A stretch of 64,000 bases of DNA from Martelella sp. NC20. GTDB taxonomy: Bacteria > Pseudomonadota > Alphaproteobacteria > Rhizobiales > Rhizobiaceae. Location of the stretch: the NCBI RefSeq assembly GCF_013459645.1, contig NZ_CP054863.1, forward strand, positions 199,341-263,340. Direction: 5' to 3'. The notes under the pieces are model-generated. The model was not told where the DNA came from. It was given only the letters and a program-made list of their open reading frames with translations, and did no database searches. Below, one piece after another: positions 31,993 to 39,773 of the stretch (within the stretch, counting starts at the first letter, position 1; each line of letters begins with the position of its first letter). The position numbers and the translations under genes were made by a program.

Positions 31993-32325
31993 ATGAAGGA
32001 TCCTGAACGCTTGAACTATGTCCGGTTCAACGAAAGCGGCGAAACATTTGAAGGCAATATCGCATCGCTGGAATTCGATGAAGATATTCGAGGGGTGAAG
32101 CTCGAAAGCAGCAATATCGGTGCACCCGCCTACCGCGTTTACGGGAAGACCCAGAAAGACCAGGAGGTCGAAATCGGCGCTGTCTGGCGGCGCAAGAATG
32201 ATCAGGGGCAGGAATACCTTCAGATGTCCGTTCACATGCGAGGCCGCACCGTGCGTGCAAACCTTGGCAAATATCCGGGCGAAACCGATGATAGTTTGAT
32301 GTCCGTGATCTTCTTGCGAGATTGA
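31993..32325 (+). CDS. DUF736 family protein
   Basis: A 110-residue protein from ATG 31993, which has GGAG 5 bases upstream. It has the DUF736 pattern: FEGNIASLEFDEDIRGVKLE, PAYRVYGKTQKDQEVEIGAV, then EYLQMSVHMRGRTVRANL. The family is small, beta-rich and of unknown function, and is common beside ParB-like, DUF2493 and strawberry-notch-type genes on plasmids, which is the context here. The frame is open further upstream, but the internal start is better supported. Confidence 0.8.
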   Translation: MKDPERLNYVRFNESGETFEGNIASLEFDEDIRGVKLESSNIGAPAYRVYGKTQKDQEVEIGAVWRRKNDQGQEYLQMSVHMRGRTVRANLGKYPGETDDSLMSVIFLRD

Positions 32326-32391
32326 ATGCCCTGATCAATAGGGGCCAGCGCTTCTGCGTTTGCCCTTTTGCTTCATGCGATGAAGGTCGAC

Positions 32392-33312
32392 CTAAAAGCC
32401 GACCTTCATAAGCGGGATGCCTGCCTTGCGTGCCTTGTCGGCCAGGTTTTGGTTGATGCCATTACCGGGCGTAACGATCATACCCTTAGGCATCATTTCG
32501 ACAATCTTGTCGTTGCGTTTGAACGGAGCCGCCTTGTTGCGATGTGCGCTCCAGTCCGGCTTGCAGACAACTTGCGTCACCTTGCGAAGTCCTGCCCATT
32601 TGGCGGCGATCAGTTCGGCACCCTTGGGCGAGCCGCCGTGGATCAGAACCATATCCGGGTACTTTTTGTACGTTTGGTCGAGAACGTGGAAGATGGCTTC
32701 GTGGTCCTGATAATCGGCGCCGCCCGTGAACGCGATCTTGGTGCCGGTCGGGCAATAGATTTCCTTTTCTTCGTGGCGCTTTCTGGCGAGGTAATCGCGA
32801 CTGTCGATAACCGCTGCGGTAAGCCCATTATACGAGGTTTTCGAACCGGTGCGCGGGAGCCATTCACAGCCGACACTCGAACGGTAATGGTCTGCGGCCA
32901 GATCTCGCATTGCCTCGAAGGCATTGCGTATTTCAGTCAGCGTATCTCCTGCGGCAGCCTTCCTTTCCAATTCGACGCTGCTGATCTCGCTGCCATCCTG
33001 CGCGGCAAGCAAGGTTCGCTGTTCGGTTTCATTGTCATCAAGCTTCTTCTGCGTTTGGGTCAGACGACGATGGAACACATTGGCGACGGCCCACAGCACC
33101 TCGGACAGTTCGTCCTCGAGCCGGGTGTTTGTAAACATGGTTTCAAGGCTTTCGAAGATGCCGGCGACGCCGATCTCAACAGTCTCTGCATCAGGAAGAG
33201 GGCGGTAGTCGTGCTCATCGCCGCTCGGGCGGTAGCCAAAGAGGGCGATTTCATCGAGGAGGCGCGCGGTCGGGCTCTGCGGCTGCTGAACTTCGGTTGT
33301 GTAGGCGTTCAT
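32392..33312 (-). CDS. DUF2493 domain protein
   Basis: From ATG 33312 (GAGGA 7 bases upstream) the product has 306 residues. The C-terminal half is the DUF2493 Rossmann-like domain: TGTKIAFTGGADYQDHEAIF, DMVLIHGGSPKGAELIAAKW and GMIVTPGNGINQNLADKARK. The family belongs to the SLOG-like nucleotide-binding superfamily and its role on plasmids is unknown. The N-terminal half (YRPSGDEHDYRPLPD through helices) is family-typical. The open frame runs further upstream but without a plausible start. Confidence 0.88.
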   Translation of the reverse strand: MNAYTTEVQQPQSPTARLLDEIALFGYRPSGDEHDYRPLPDAETVEIGVAGIFESLETMFTNTRLEDELSEVLWAVANVFHRRLTQTQKKLDDNETEQRTLLAAQDGSEISSVELERKAAAGDTLTEIRNAFEAMRDLAADHYRSSVGCEWLPRTGSKTSYNGLTAAVIDSRDYLARKRHEEKEIYCPTGTKIAFTGGADYQDHEAIFHVLDQTYKKYPDMVLIHGGSPKGAELIAAKWAGLRKVTQVVCKPDWSAHRNKAAPFKRNDKIVEMMPKGMIVTPGNGINQNLADKARKAGIPLMKVGF

Positions 33313-33587
33313 TGGTTCGTCCTCTCGTTTTCCTTGCGGTTTGTATGGGGCGATAACGGAACCGAAAGGGCAGGGCTGACACCCGTAGGGCCGAGCGCAA
33401 GCGCTGGACCCCAACCGAAAAGAAAAGGGGAGGGTCCGCCGAGGGTGGAAACCGCTTTTGTTGAGAGGGCGGGGTTGTCCTTTGTCCTGCCAGACCGCCT
33501 TTGCGGTCGGCTTTCGGTTCATCGCCAAAGCCATACAAGCCGCTATGGAAAACGACTTGTCAGGCGAAACCGTGCGTCGGCCAAACG

Positions 33588-34634
33588 TTATGGTATGCGC
33601 AGACTGGCCCATGCTACCGGCCCGGTGATCGCCGCCATGACCTGCCGGTTGAGATTGTCACGAAGGACCTGCCTTCCGAGCTGTCGGAGATCATCGTTGA
33701 AGTCGCCGAGCGTCGGAACAAGATCGACCACCTCGATGCCTCGTTTTTCAGCACGGCTGCGCAACTGGCGGCTTGCCAGTTCGCCGGCATCATCGTTGTC
33801 GCGGCCGATGAACAGCCTCGTGCAGCTTGATGGCGGATCGAACAGCGAAAGATGTGTCGCCGTCAGACAGGCTGCCAGCTCCGCGGCCGGATACACCGAG
33901 CCGATGGACAACACCGTTTCAATGCCTTCGCCGGCGATGATGTCGCCTCCCGCATTGCTTGAGTGAAACCGCACGGCGTTACCATAAAGCTGGCCCGAAA
34001 CCCGTTTGGGCTCGGTGATGCGCGCGACAGAGTTGGTTTTCACATCGAGCCAGGTCCGCGCACATGCCATGACCGTGCCGTCATTGTCCGTCACGGCCGC
34101 CAGCATGGCCGGCAACTGCCGGGACTGGCCGTCCTCATCGCGAAAAAAGACGCGGGGGTGGTACTTGAGGGCCGGGCCGAAGCGGCTGATATCCCTTCCG
34201 CGCAGATAGCGCTCTACGGGCGTATCCTTGAACGGCTTGCCGTAAGAGAAGAGCTTCCGCCCGGATTCGACCTGATCGACATTGGAGGGTGGCTTTTCGT
34301 GATCGTTCCCGGCTCGCTCAGGATAATCCGATGCCTCTGGAAGATTCAGGAAGCGACGGGCTTCCTTGCAGGTTTCGGCAAAACTGCCCGCCCCGACGAT
34401 ACTTTCCAGCAGATCAAGAAGGTCGCCGTATTCATGGGTCGCGCGATCGGCCCACTTGCCAGCCTTTCGCGCGCCAGCGTCTTTAAGGCGCACGGCCATG
34501 GATCTACCGGCGTCACCGTATTTGTTGCCAACCTGCCAATAATTGCCCGCCCGCCGACCGGCGGGCAGATAGGTACGGCAGAACTGTTCGGCCCGCGCAG
34601 CGAGCTGATCGGAAAGCTGGGAGGCGGAAATCAT
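33588..34634 (-). CDS. Toprim-domain, primase-like plasmid protein
   Basis: A 348-residue protein from ATG 34634 (GGAGAGG precedes it). It has an N-terminal zinc-ribbon-like-less region (DGTV-free; KAGKWADRATHEYGDLLDLL) and a C-terminal Toprim domain with GEGIETVLSIG and RLFIGRDNDDAGELASRQLR (Glu and Asp-x-Asp). Such proteins resemble phage and plasmid primases without the polymerase half. Its start overlaps the stop of the broken strawberry-notch-type 3' fragment by 4 bases. A role in plasmid DNA replication or transfer is likely, not shown. Confidence 0.82.
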   Translation of the reverse strand: MISASQLSDQLAARAEQFCRTYLPAGRRAGNYWQVGNKYGDAGRSMAVRLKDAGARKAGKWADRATHEYGDLLDLLESIVGAGSFAETCKEARRFLNLPEASDYPERAGNDHEKPPSNVDQVESGRKLFSYGKPFKDTPVERYLRGRDISRFGPALKYHPRVFFRDEDGQSRQLPAMLAAVTDNDGTVMACARTWLDVKTNSVARITEPKRVSGQLYGNAVRFHSSNAGGDIIAGEGIETVLSIGSVYPAAELAACLTATHLSLFDPPSSCTRLFIGRDNDDAGELASRQLRSRAEKRGIEVVDLVPTLGDFNDDLRQLGRQVLRDNLNRQVMAAITGPVAWASLRIP

Positions 34635-35221
34635 GTCCACCTCTCCCTGACTGCGACGATTTTCGTGCCTTCCAGCACTTTTGCGAGAACGCTTTCGCCG
34701 TCCGGAACGAAAAGGCGTGTCTTCCATGCGATGGTCTCCGTATAGCAGCCAAGCGCTTTGAAAGCTTTCAAATCCCCCGGTTTGAAGTCTAGCATTTCGA
34801 TACGGTAACGATCCATCACTTTCGACCGCCGAAGCTTGATTTTATTGGACAATGTGAATTGGGCATAACCAATGAGGAGGGCTTTCAGCACCTCCTCGGG
34901 ATCAAGCTTGATGGCATCCGAAACGCCAAGCTGAGCCGCGAGATTGACCGCATCGATATGGGTCAGCATGCGGCCCAGGATACGCTCTCCGTCCTCGGCA
35001 GTGAGGCGGTAGACCTGCGTGTTGGACTGTGGAAGGTGCTGCCAGATCGGCAGCAGAAGGCCGGCGACAATCGTGATCGTCGATGTGTCGAATTGGGGGA
35101 TGGTCTCAACCTTGGTTGCCCATGCCCTTTCGAACGCAGCGCGATCGACCGGCTTCCAGCTGGAATCCGCCAGCGTCGATCGGTGCATCGCCTTCTTAAA
35201 CATCGACTGGATCAACTGCAC
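34631..35221 (-). pseudogene. C-terminal fragment of strawberry-notch-type helicase gene
   Basis: This frame (196 codons with a GTG as first possible start) encodes what reads as the C-terminal domain of strawberry-notch-like plasmid proteins: VQLIQSMFKKAMHRSTLADS, TIVAGLLLPIWQHLPQSNTQ, VYRLTAEDGERILGRMLTHI. Reading back in this frame gives DPIRRVQLIQ, while the 5' gene reads RDLIRSDACS over the same bases, so the fragment is out of frame with it. The GTG has no ribosome site. It is best seen as the 3' piece of the gene at 35212-37377. Confidence 0.7.
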
Positions 35222-37377
35222 GCGTCGGATCGGATCAGGTCGCGTGAAATCACCTCCATGGCAGCGATGCCGCCGTCCTCCATGGACGCGATGAAATCGG
35301 CCCGCGTGCTGAACGGAAAGTCACCGGTCTGCCAGAGGCCGAGCCGTGAGGCATAGGCCAGATTGCTGACCGTTGTGGCACCGGTTGCCGAAACGTAGAG
35401 AACCCGCGCATTAGGTACGGCATTCTGCAGCAGAAGACCCACGCGACCCTGCTCCGACGGCTTGCGTTCGCCGCGCTCGCCCTTGGCGCTGACGGCGTTG
35501 GCGATTGCATGGGCTTCGTCAAACGCTATCACGCCGTCGAAGTCATGACCGATCCAGTCGAGGATCTGGGCGAGGCGGCTTTTCTTGTCCTGCTTGGCCT
35601 GACTGCGAAGTGTGGCATAGGTCACGAACAGAATGCCCGGCTGATCAGGGATCGACCGGCCCTGCGGAAAGCTGGAAATCGGAATGATATCGGAGGCCAC
35701 TCCGCCGAGCGCCTGCCAGTCACGGCGAGCGTCCTCAATGAGCTTGTCGCTGCGAGATATCCAAAGGGCCTTGCGACGGCCCTTCAGCCAGTTATCGAGA
35801 ATGACGGCCGCGACCTGTCGGCCCTTACCGCAACCGGTCCCATCACCGAGAAAGAAACCGCGCCGGAACCGTGCGCTTTTCAGGACGGTCTTCGAGGCGT
35901 CCTCCGGCAGCGCTTCGACCGAAAAGGCGCTGGCTTCAGCCTTTGCCGGCTGGATCGACGCAAAGTCATCGACCACATCGTAAGTGCCTTTCAGAAACGT
36001 TTCATGGGCCTCGCCGACATAGATCATGGTTTCGAGCTGAGGGGCTGACAAGACGCCATCGGCTATCAGCTGCGCTGGAAGGCGGGGCCGATAAGAAGGA
36101 AGCGGGGCCTGTGCGGACGCCATGGCGGCCGACTGGACCAGTTCGCCGGGATGCGGCTTGGCGTGATCAATCGCGATCGTCTGAACCTCGTAGGGCTCGT
36201 AGATTTCATCGGAGCCCTGACCGCCGTCGCTGATGTGGTCGCGAGCCTGATAGGCGACGTCGCAGATCTCGGGGTTATCCAGGGGATGCGCTGCGGATGT
36301 TTTAACGGTCGCGCGTGCCTTGGCGCGGATCTGTGCCAAGGCAGGGGCGGCCGGAGCCGGGTGCGGCGCTGTCGACGGAGTTGTCTTCGCCAGCCGGGCA
36401 GGGCAGTGCTCAACCACAAGGTCCAGCAGCTCGCCCGCGGTTTCGCAGCGCGCAAACGCCCGCGGTTCAACCGACTGTGGCACCTTGTCGAACACGGTCA
36501 GGCGCGTTTCGACGGTCGTGCCATGCCGCGCATAGGCTTTGCCCGAAATCGAAGCGGTGAAGACAACCGAAGCCGTTTGCTGCAGATCGTTGAAAAACGA
36601 GCGCCACGAATGGGATTGTCCGGTAAAGGAAGCGCCGGAAATCAGCACAAGTCGGCCGCCAGTACGAAGTCGGGCGAGGGCAGAGCGCAAGTGATGCGCA
36701 GTCGCGGCCCTGAAACGGCGGGTAACGCCCGGCGCGGCCGAAAATGGCGGGTTCATGAGAATGGCCGACGGATCGACCGACGGGTTGAGCCGGTCATGGA
36801 TCGTGCCGGCATCATGGCGGGTAACCGCCGATCCGGCGAACAGTTCACCCAGCAATGCAGCGCGCGTTTGCGCAATCTCGTTGAGATGCAAATCTGCGCC
36901 GGCCATGGCGGCGAAAGTGGCCAAAAGTCCTGTGCCGGCCGATGGTTCTAGAACAAGATCGTCAGCCGTGATTGCCGCCGCATGTGCGGCGGCGAACGCC
37001 AGGGGCAGGGGAGTGGAAAATTGTTGAAGGGCCTGAGATTCATCGGAGCGCTTCGTCTGGCTCGGCGACAGGCTGGCGATGGTCTCGATCATCGTCAGCA
37101 ATTGCTGCGGCGTCTTCGCATGTTTGCGCATGGTGGCGCCGTATTTTTGCAGGAATAGAACCTGGGCGCATTCGGCAGCTTCATAGGCATGCTTCCAAAG
37201 CCAGGTTCCGTCTGTATCGGAACCGCCTGAGGCCCGTTCCATGGCATCGCGCAACGCAGATGACGAGATGCTGGCTCCGCTTTCGAGGATCGGTAACAAG
37301 ATCCTGGCTGCGTTCAAAATGGCAGTGGGATCATCGGTGACAGGGGTTCCGGTCGTAACAGCTTCGACAATGGTCAT
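35212..37377 (-). CDS. Truncated strawberry-notch-like methyltransferase/helicase
   Basis: A 721-residue N-terminal part of a normally much longer plasmid protein. Residues about 140-330 form an N6-type methyltransferase domain (LEPSAGTGLLATFAAMAG and ILMNPPFS). Residues about 520-700 form the first helicase half: Walker A GDGTGCGKGRQVA, DEAH-like FDEAHAI and LYVSATGAT. The protein then ends at RDLIRSDACS, where the second RecA-like helicase half should follow. GGAG is 6 bases upstream of the ATG. About 200 C-terminal codons survive in another frame downstream. ATPase activity coupled to unwinding is unlikely without the lost half. Confidence 0.82.
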   Translation of the reverse strand: MTIVEAVTTGTPVTDDPTAILNAARILLPILESGASISSSALRDAMERASGGSDTDGTWLWKHAYEAAECAQVLFLQKYGATMRKHAKTPQQLLTMIETIASLSPSQTKRSDESQALQQFSTPLPLAFAAAHAAAITADDLVLEPSAGTGLLATFAAMAGADLHLNEIAQTRAALLGELFAGSAVTRHDAGTIHDRLNPSVDPSAILMNPPFSAAPGVTRRFRAATAHHLRSALARLRTGGRLVLISGASFTGQSHSWRSFFNDLQQTASVVFTASISGKAYARHGTTVETRLTVFDKVPQSVEPRAFARCETAGELLDLVVEHCPARLAKTTPSTAPHPAPAAPALAQIRAKARATVKTSAAHPLDNPEICDVAYQARDHISDGGQGSDEIYEPYEVQTIAIDHAKPHPGELVQSAAMASAQAPLPSYRPRLPAQLIADGVLSAPQLETMIYVGEAHETFLKGTYDVVDDFASIQPAKAEASAFSVEALPEDASKTVLKSARFRRGFFLGDGTGCGKGRQVAAVILDNWLKGRRKALWISRSDKLIEDARRDWQALGGVASDIIPISSFPQGRSIPDQPGILFVTYATLRSQAKQDKKSRLAQILDWIGHDFDGVIAFDEAHAIANAVSAKGERGERKPSEQGRVGLLLQNAVPNARVLYVSATGATTVSNLAYASRLGLWQTGDFPFSTRADFIASMEDGGIAAMEVISRDLIRSDACS

Positions 37378-37493
37378 GGGGATCTCCGGCTTGGTTGACG
37401 GTTGAGACCTCCCCTTTCTCTGTCCTGGGAAGGTTCAAACCTTCCCGATCCCCCTCTTGCTTTTGGTCCGAAAACGAACCGCAAGATAAAAAA

Positions 37494-37517
37494 AGCCGCC
37501 CGGTTCTTCGGACGGCT
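37494..37517. terminator. Bidirectional Rho-independent terminator candidate
   Basis: AGCCGCCCG-GTTCTT-CGGACGGCT forms a stem with one mismatch. An A-run on the left (T-run on the minus strand) and TTTT on the right allow use in both directions. It lies 150 bases after the VOC gene end and upstream of the strawberry-notch-type gene on the minus strand. Confidence 0.65.
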
Positions 37518-37666
37518 TTTGATTTGTCGAGATGGGGGCCGGTTCCGGTAGAGGGCCGAATGACACTCTAACGAGCGATGCCCCGTTGCCCGTTGGATGA
37601 TGCGCGAATGTCAGCTAACGAGTGCGATGCCCGAATGGTGTCATCGAGCCTCGCTTCGTGCATGGG

Positions 37667-38092
37667 TCAGGTGGGCAGAGCGTCAGCCATATATTGATCG
37701 ACGAACTGACCGACAGGTGGAATCGGCTTGATTACATCGATCAGGACCCCGTTTGGATCGCGCGTGATGAAATGTCTTTGGCCAAAGTCCTCATCCGTCA
37801 GGGCTTTCAAGATCGGCAGTCCCGCCTTCTCGGCGCGCTCGAATTCGGCGTCGACGTCCTCCACCTCGAAGTTCAGGATCAGGCCGCTAGTCAACCCGCG
37901 ACCCTCGGCGGGGATCGTCTCGTGATTGCCCTTCAGGATCGCGAGGTTGACCTTGGGATCCTCGCTCGACTGGAGGTGGCAGTACCAGTCCGCATCGAAG
38001 CTGACCTTGAAGCGGAAGTTGTCGATGTAGAAGGCCCTGGTCGCGCTCACATCTTCGGTTTGGATGACGGGGTAGTATTGCGTGCATTTCAT
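37667..38092 (-). CDS. VOC-superfamily protein (glyoxalase/bleomycin-resistance fold)
   Basis: A 141-residue protein from ATG 38092 (GAGGAAG 7 bases upstream). It has two paired babab modules: [20 protein letters not shown] and [20 protein letters not shown], with [19 protein letters not shown] at the end. Family members bind a metal or a toxic compound; this sequence resembles small glyoxalase-like or antibiotic-binding proteins without a clear substrate. It is divergent from a TetR-family gene with shared operators between, so its ligand is probably the TetR inducer. Confidence 0.85.
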   Translation of the reverse strand: MKCTQYYPVIQTEDVSATRAFYIDNFRFKVSFDADWYCHLQSSEDPKVNLAILKGNHETIPAEGRGLTSGLILNFEVEDVDAEFERAEKAGLPILKALTDEDFGQRHFITRDPNGVLIDVIKPIPPVGQFVDQYMADALPT

Positions 38093-38112
38093 GTTGCGCT
38101 TCCTCTTTTTGA

Positions 38113-38161
38113 TACATACAGTCTGCATGTAAGAGATACATAAACATACAGGCTGCACGCA
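38113..38161. promoter_or_regulatory. Two TetR-operator candidates between VOC and TetR genes
   Basis: TACATACAG-T-CTGCATGTA (38113-38131) is a near-perfect 19-bp inverted repeat. A second, less regular copy (AACATACAGGCTGCACGCA, 38143-38161) is centred 30 bases away and touches the tetR ATG. Both share the ACATACAG/CTG core. They are probably bound by the TetR protein and control both genes. Confidence 0.7.
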
Positions 38162-38751
38162 TGCAAGAAAAACCTGAAGTCCGATCGAACAAGGACCGCA
38201 CGGAAGGAACCCGGTCCGCACTATTGGCCGCGGCCAGGCAGCTGTTTTCCGAAAAGGGTTATGCTGAGACCTCAACGCCGGAGATCGTAAGGGCAGCGGG
38301 GGTAACTCGAGGCGCCTTGTATCATCACTTTGAGGACAAGGTGGCGCTCTTCCGGGCAGTCTTGACCGAGGAGTACCGCGCGGTCGCAGAGGAAATCACC
38401 GGTTTGGCCAATTCTGTGCCGGGATCGGCCATGGATGCGTTGCGGCAGGGCAGCCGCGGTTTTCTCAAAGCAATGGCTGTCAAGGGACGCGTTCGGATCA
38501 TGCTTCGTGATGGCCCGACCGTGCTTGGACAAACGGAGCTCGACAAGATCGACCGGGACACTTCGGCGGATACGTTGCGATTGGGCCTCACGGCGGCAAT
38601 GGAGGCAGGTGAGATCAGAAGGCTCCCGATCGATGCACTTACCGCGCAGATGTCTGCCCTATTCGACCGGGCTGCCTTGGCCGTTTCTGAAGGCGACGAT
38701 CCCGACGATCACCTCGCGGTGCTTGACGCCATCTTCCTGTCGCTCAAGTAG
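38161..38751 (+). CDS. TetR/AcrR-family regulator
   Basis: A 196-residue protein with the N-terminal TetR helix-turn-helix ([20 protein letters not shown], ...[14 protein letters not shown], residues about 18-66). The C-terminal part is helical with [20 protein letters not shown], as in TetR proteins of the TetR_C_33-like type. It should repress itself and the divergent VOC gene, which starts 69 bases away, until a small ligand releases it. Confidence 0.93.
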   Translation: MQEKPEVRSNKDRTEGTRSALLAAARQLFSEKGYAETSTPEIVRAAGVTRGALYHHFEDKVALFRAVLTEEYRAVAEEITGLANSVPGSAMDALRQGSRGFLKAMAVKGRVRIMLRDGPTVLGQTELDKIDRDTSADTLRLGLTAAMEAGEIRRLPIDALTAQMSALFDRAALAVSEGDDPDDHLAVLDAIFLSLK

Positions 38752-38819
38752 CGGCGAGACCTGCAAGCGGCCGTATTTCCACGTATCGCGAATCGCCGCA
38801 AAGTCCGCATAGCCAAACT

Positions 38820-39011
38820 TCACCGTCCGATTTCGCTGCACGATGCCCGGGACGGCGCGCTATACCTGTGCTTGTCTCCAAGGTTATAACGGGGATGCCA
38901 GCAGATCATCGTGCCCAACGTGTCGCACTCGACACGCGGGTTCATCGGATCGGGATCGGGCACGATCCGGATTGTCTTGTCATGAAGGGTTTCGCGGTGC
39001 AGTTCAAACAT
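38820..39011 (-). CDS. Small plasmid-borne conserved protein
   Basis: A 63-residue product from ATG 39011 (AAGGAG 6 bases upstream): MFELHRETLHDKTIRIVPDP, then MNPRVECDTLGTMICWHPRY and NLGDKHRY. I have seen the pattern IRIVPDPDPxNPR...GTMxCWHxRYNLGDxH in small proteins of plasmid regions near parB-like genes, but know no function. The C-terminal end (SAPSRASCSEIGR) looks abnormal and may reflect a frameshift, since a coding-like segment in another frame lies just beyond. Confidence 0.55.
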   Translation of the reverse strand: MFELHRETLHDKTIRIVPDPDPMNPRVECDTLGTMICWHPRYNLGDKHRYSAPSRASCSEIGR

Positions 39012-39089
39012 GCCGTGCTCCTTGTTCAGATACACGGCGAAAGCGCCGCCCTCGAACATCGAGGCGGCGCTCGGGACTGGTGGCTACAT

Positions 39090-39647
39090 TTAGGCATAGT
39101 GCGAAGCGTAGCACGGCTTTCCATCCCACAGACGGGCATGAATGAAGGATTCCGGGTTGAAGCCACTGTTGGAGATCCTGACGCGGCGGGCAGGACCGAT
39201 GAAGTGGTCGGCATACGGAACGACATGCTCGGTCATCGGCGCCTCATTCTCGCTCGATGCGTCAACCGATCCGATCGGCCGGACCTCGGCCATGGACTTG
39301 CCGACGAGCTTTGTGACCTGCCAGAAATCGACGTTGGTTTGGTCGTAGCCCCAGGATGCAACGAAGATATGGCCGACCTCGATGCCAGCATTAGACGGCT
39401 GATATCGCGTCTTGCTCGCAAGTGTCCTGCGGCGGTCCCGAAAGCCTTCTTCGATCCGCTTGTCGCGCGCTTCCGGAGTTTTGAACCAATAATGCCACTC
39501 GTGGCGCGCACGCTTGCCGACGAACAGCTTGGCGCACGGCCTGCCACGATTTTCGAAAAGATAGGCGACGGCATCGGATTCCAGATCGGAACGCTCTTCC
39601 GCACCCTCGGGGATGAAGTCTTCTCGTTTCGGTTTGTGCGTTTGCAT
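39090..39647 (-). CDS. Conserved plasmid protein of unknown function
   Basis: A 185-residue protein with GGAG 9 bases upstream of the ATG. The first half contains FVGKRARHEWHYWFKTPEAR and KRIEEGFRDRRRTLASK; the middle GHIFVASWGYDQTNVDFWQV is the most striking region. I do not recognise the family by name. It is soluble, slightly basic and lies 126 bases downstream of the ParB-like gene on the same strand, in a cluster of plasmid proteins of unknown role. Confidence 0.65.
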   Translation of the reverse strand: MQTHKPKREDFIPEGAEERSDLESDAVAYLFENRGRPCAKLFVGKRARHEWHYWFKTPEARDKRIEEGFRDRRRTLASKTRYQPSNAGIEVGHIFVASWGYDQTNVDFWQVTKLVGKSMAEVRPIGSVDASSENEAPMTEHVVPYADHFIGPARRVRISNSGFNPESFIHARLWDGKPCYASHYA

Positions 39648-39773
39648 CGGTTTTGTCTCCGTATCGAACGGCGGAGAAAACAGCTTTCTCGGCTTTGTTC
39701 GCCGTTCACGGAAAAGACGGCCGCCCTCTACCTTGAGAGCGACCGCCCACCGGAGACCTGGGGGTGATGGAGC

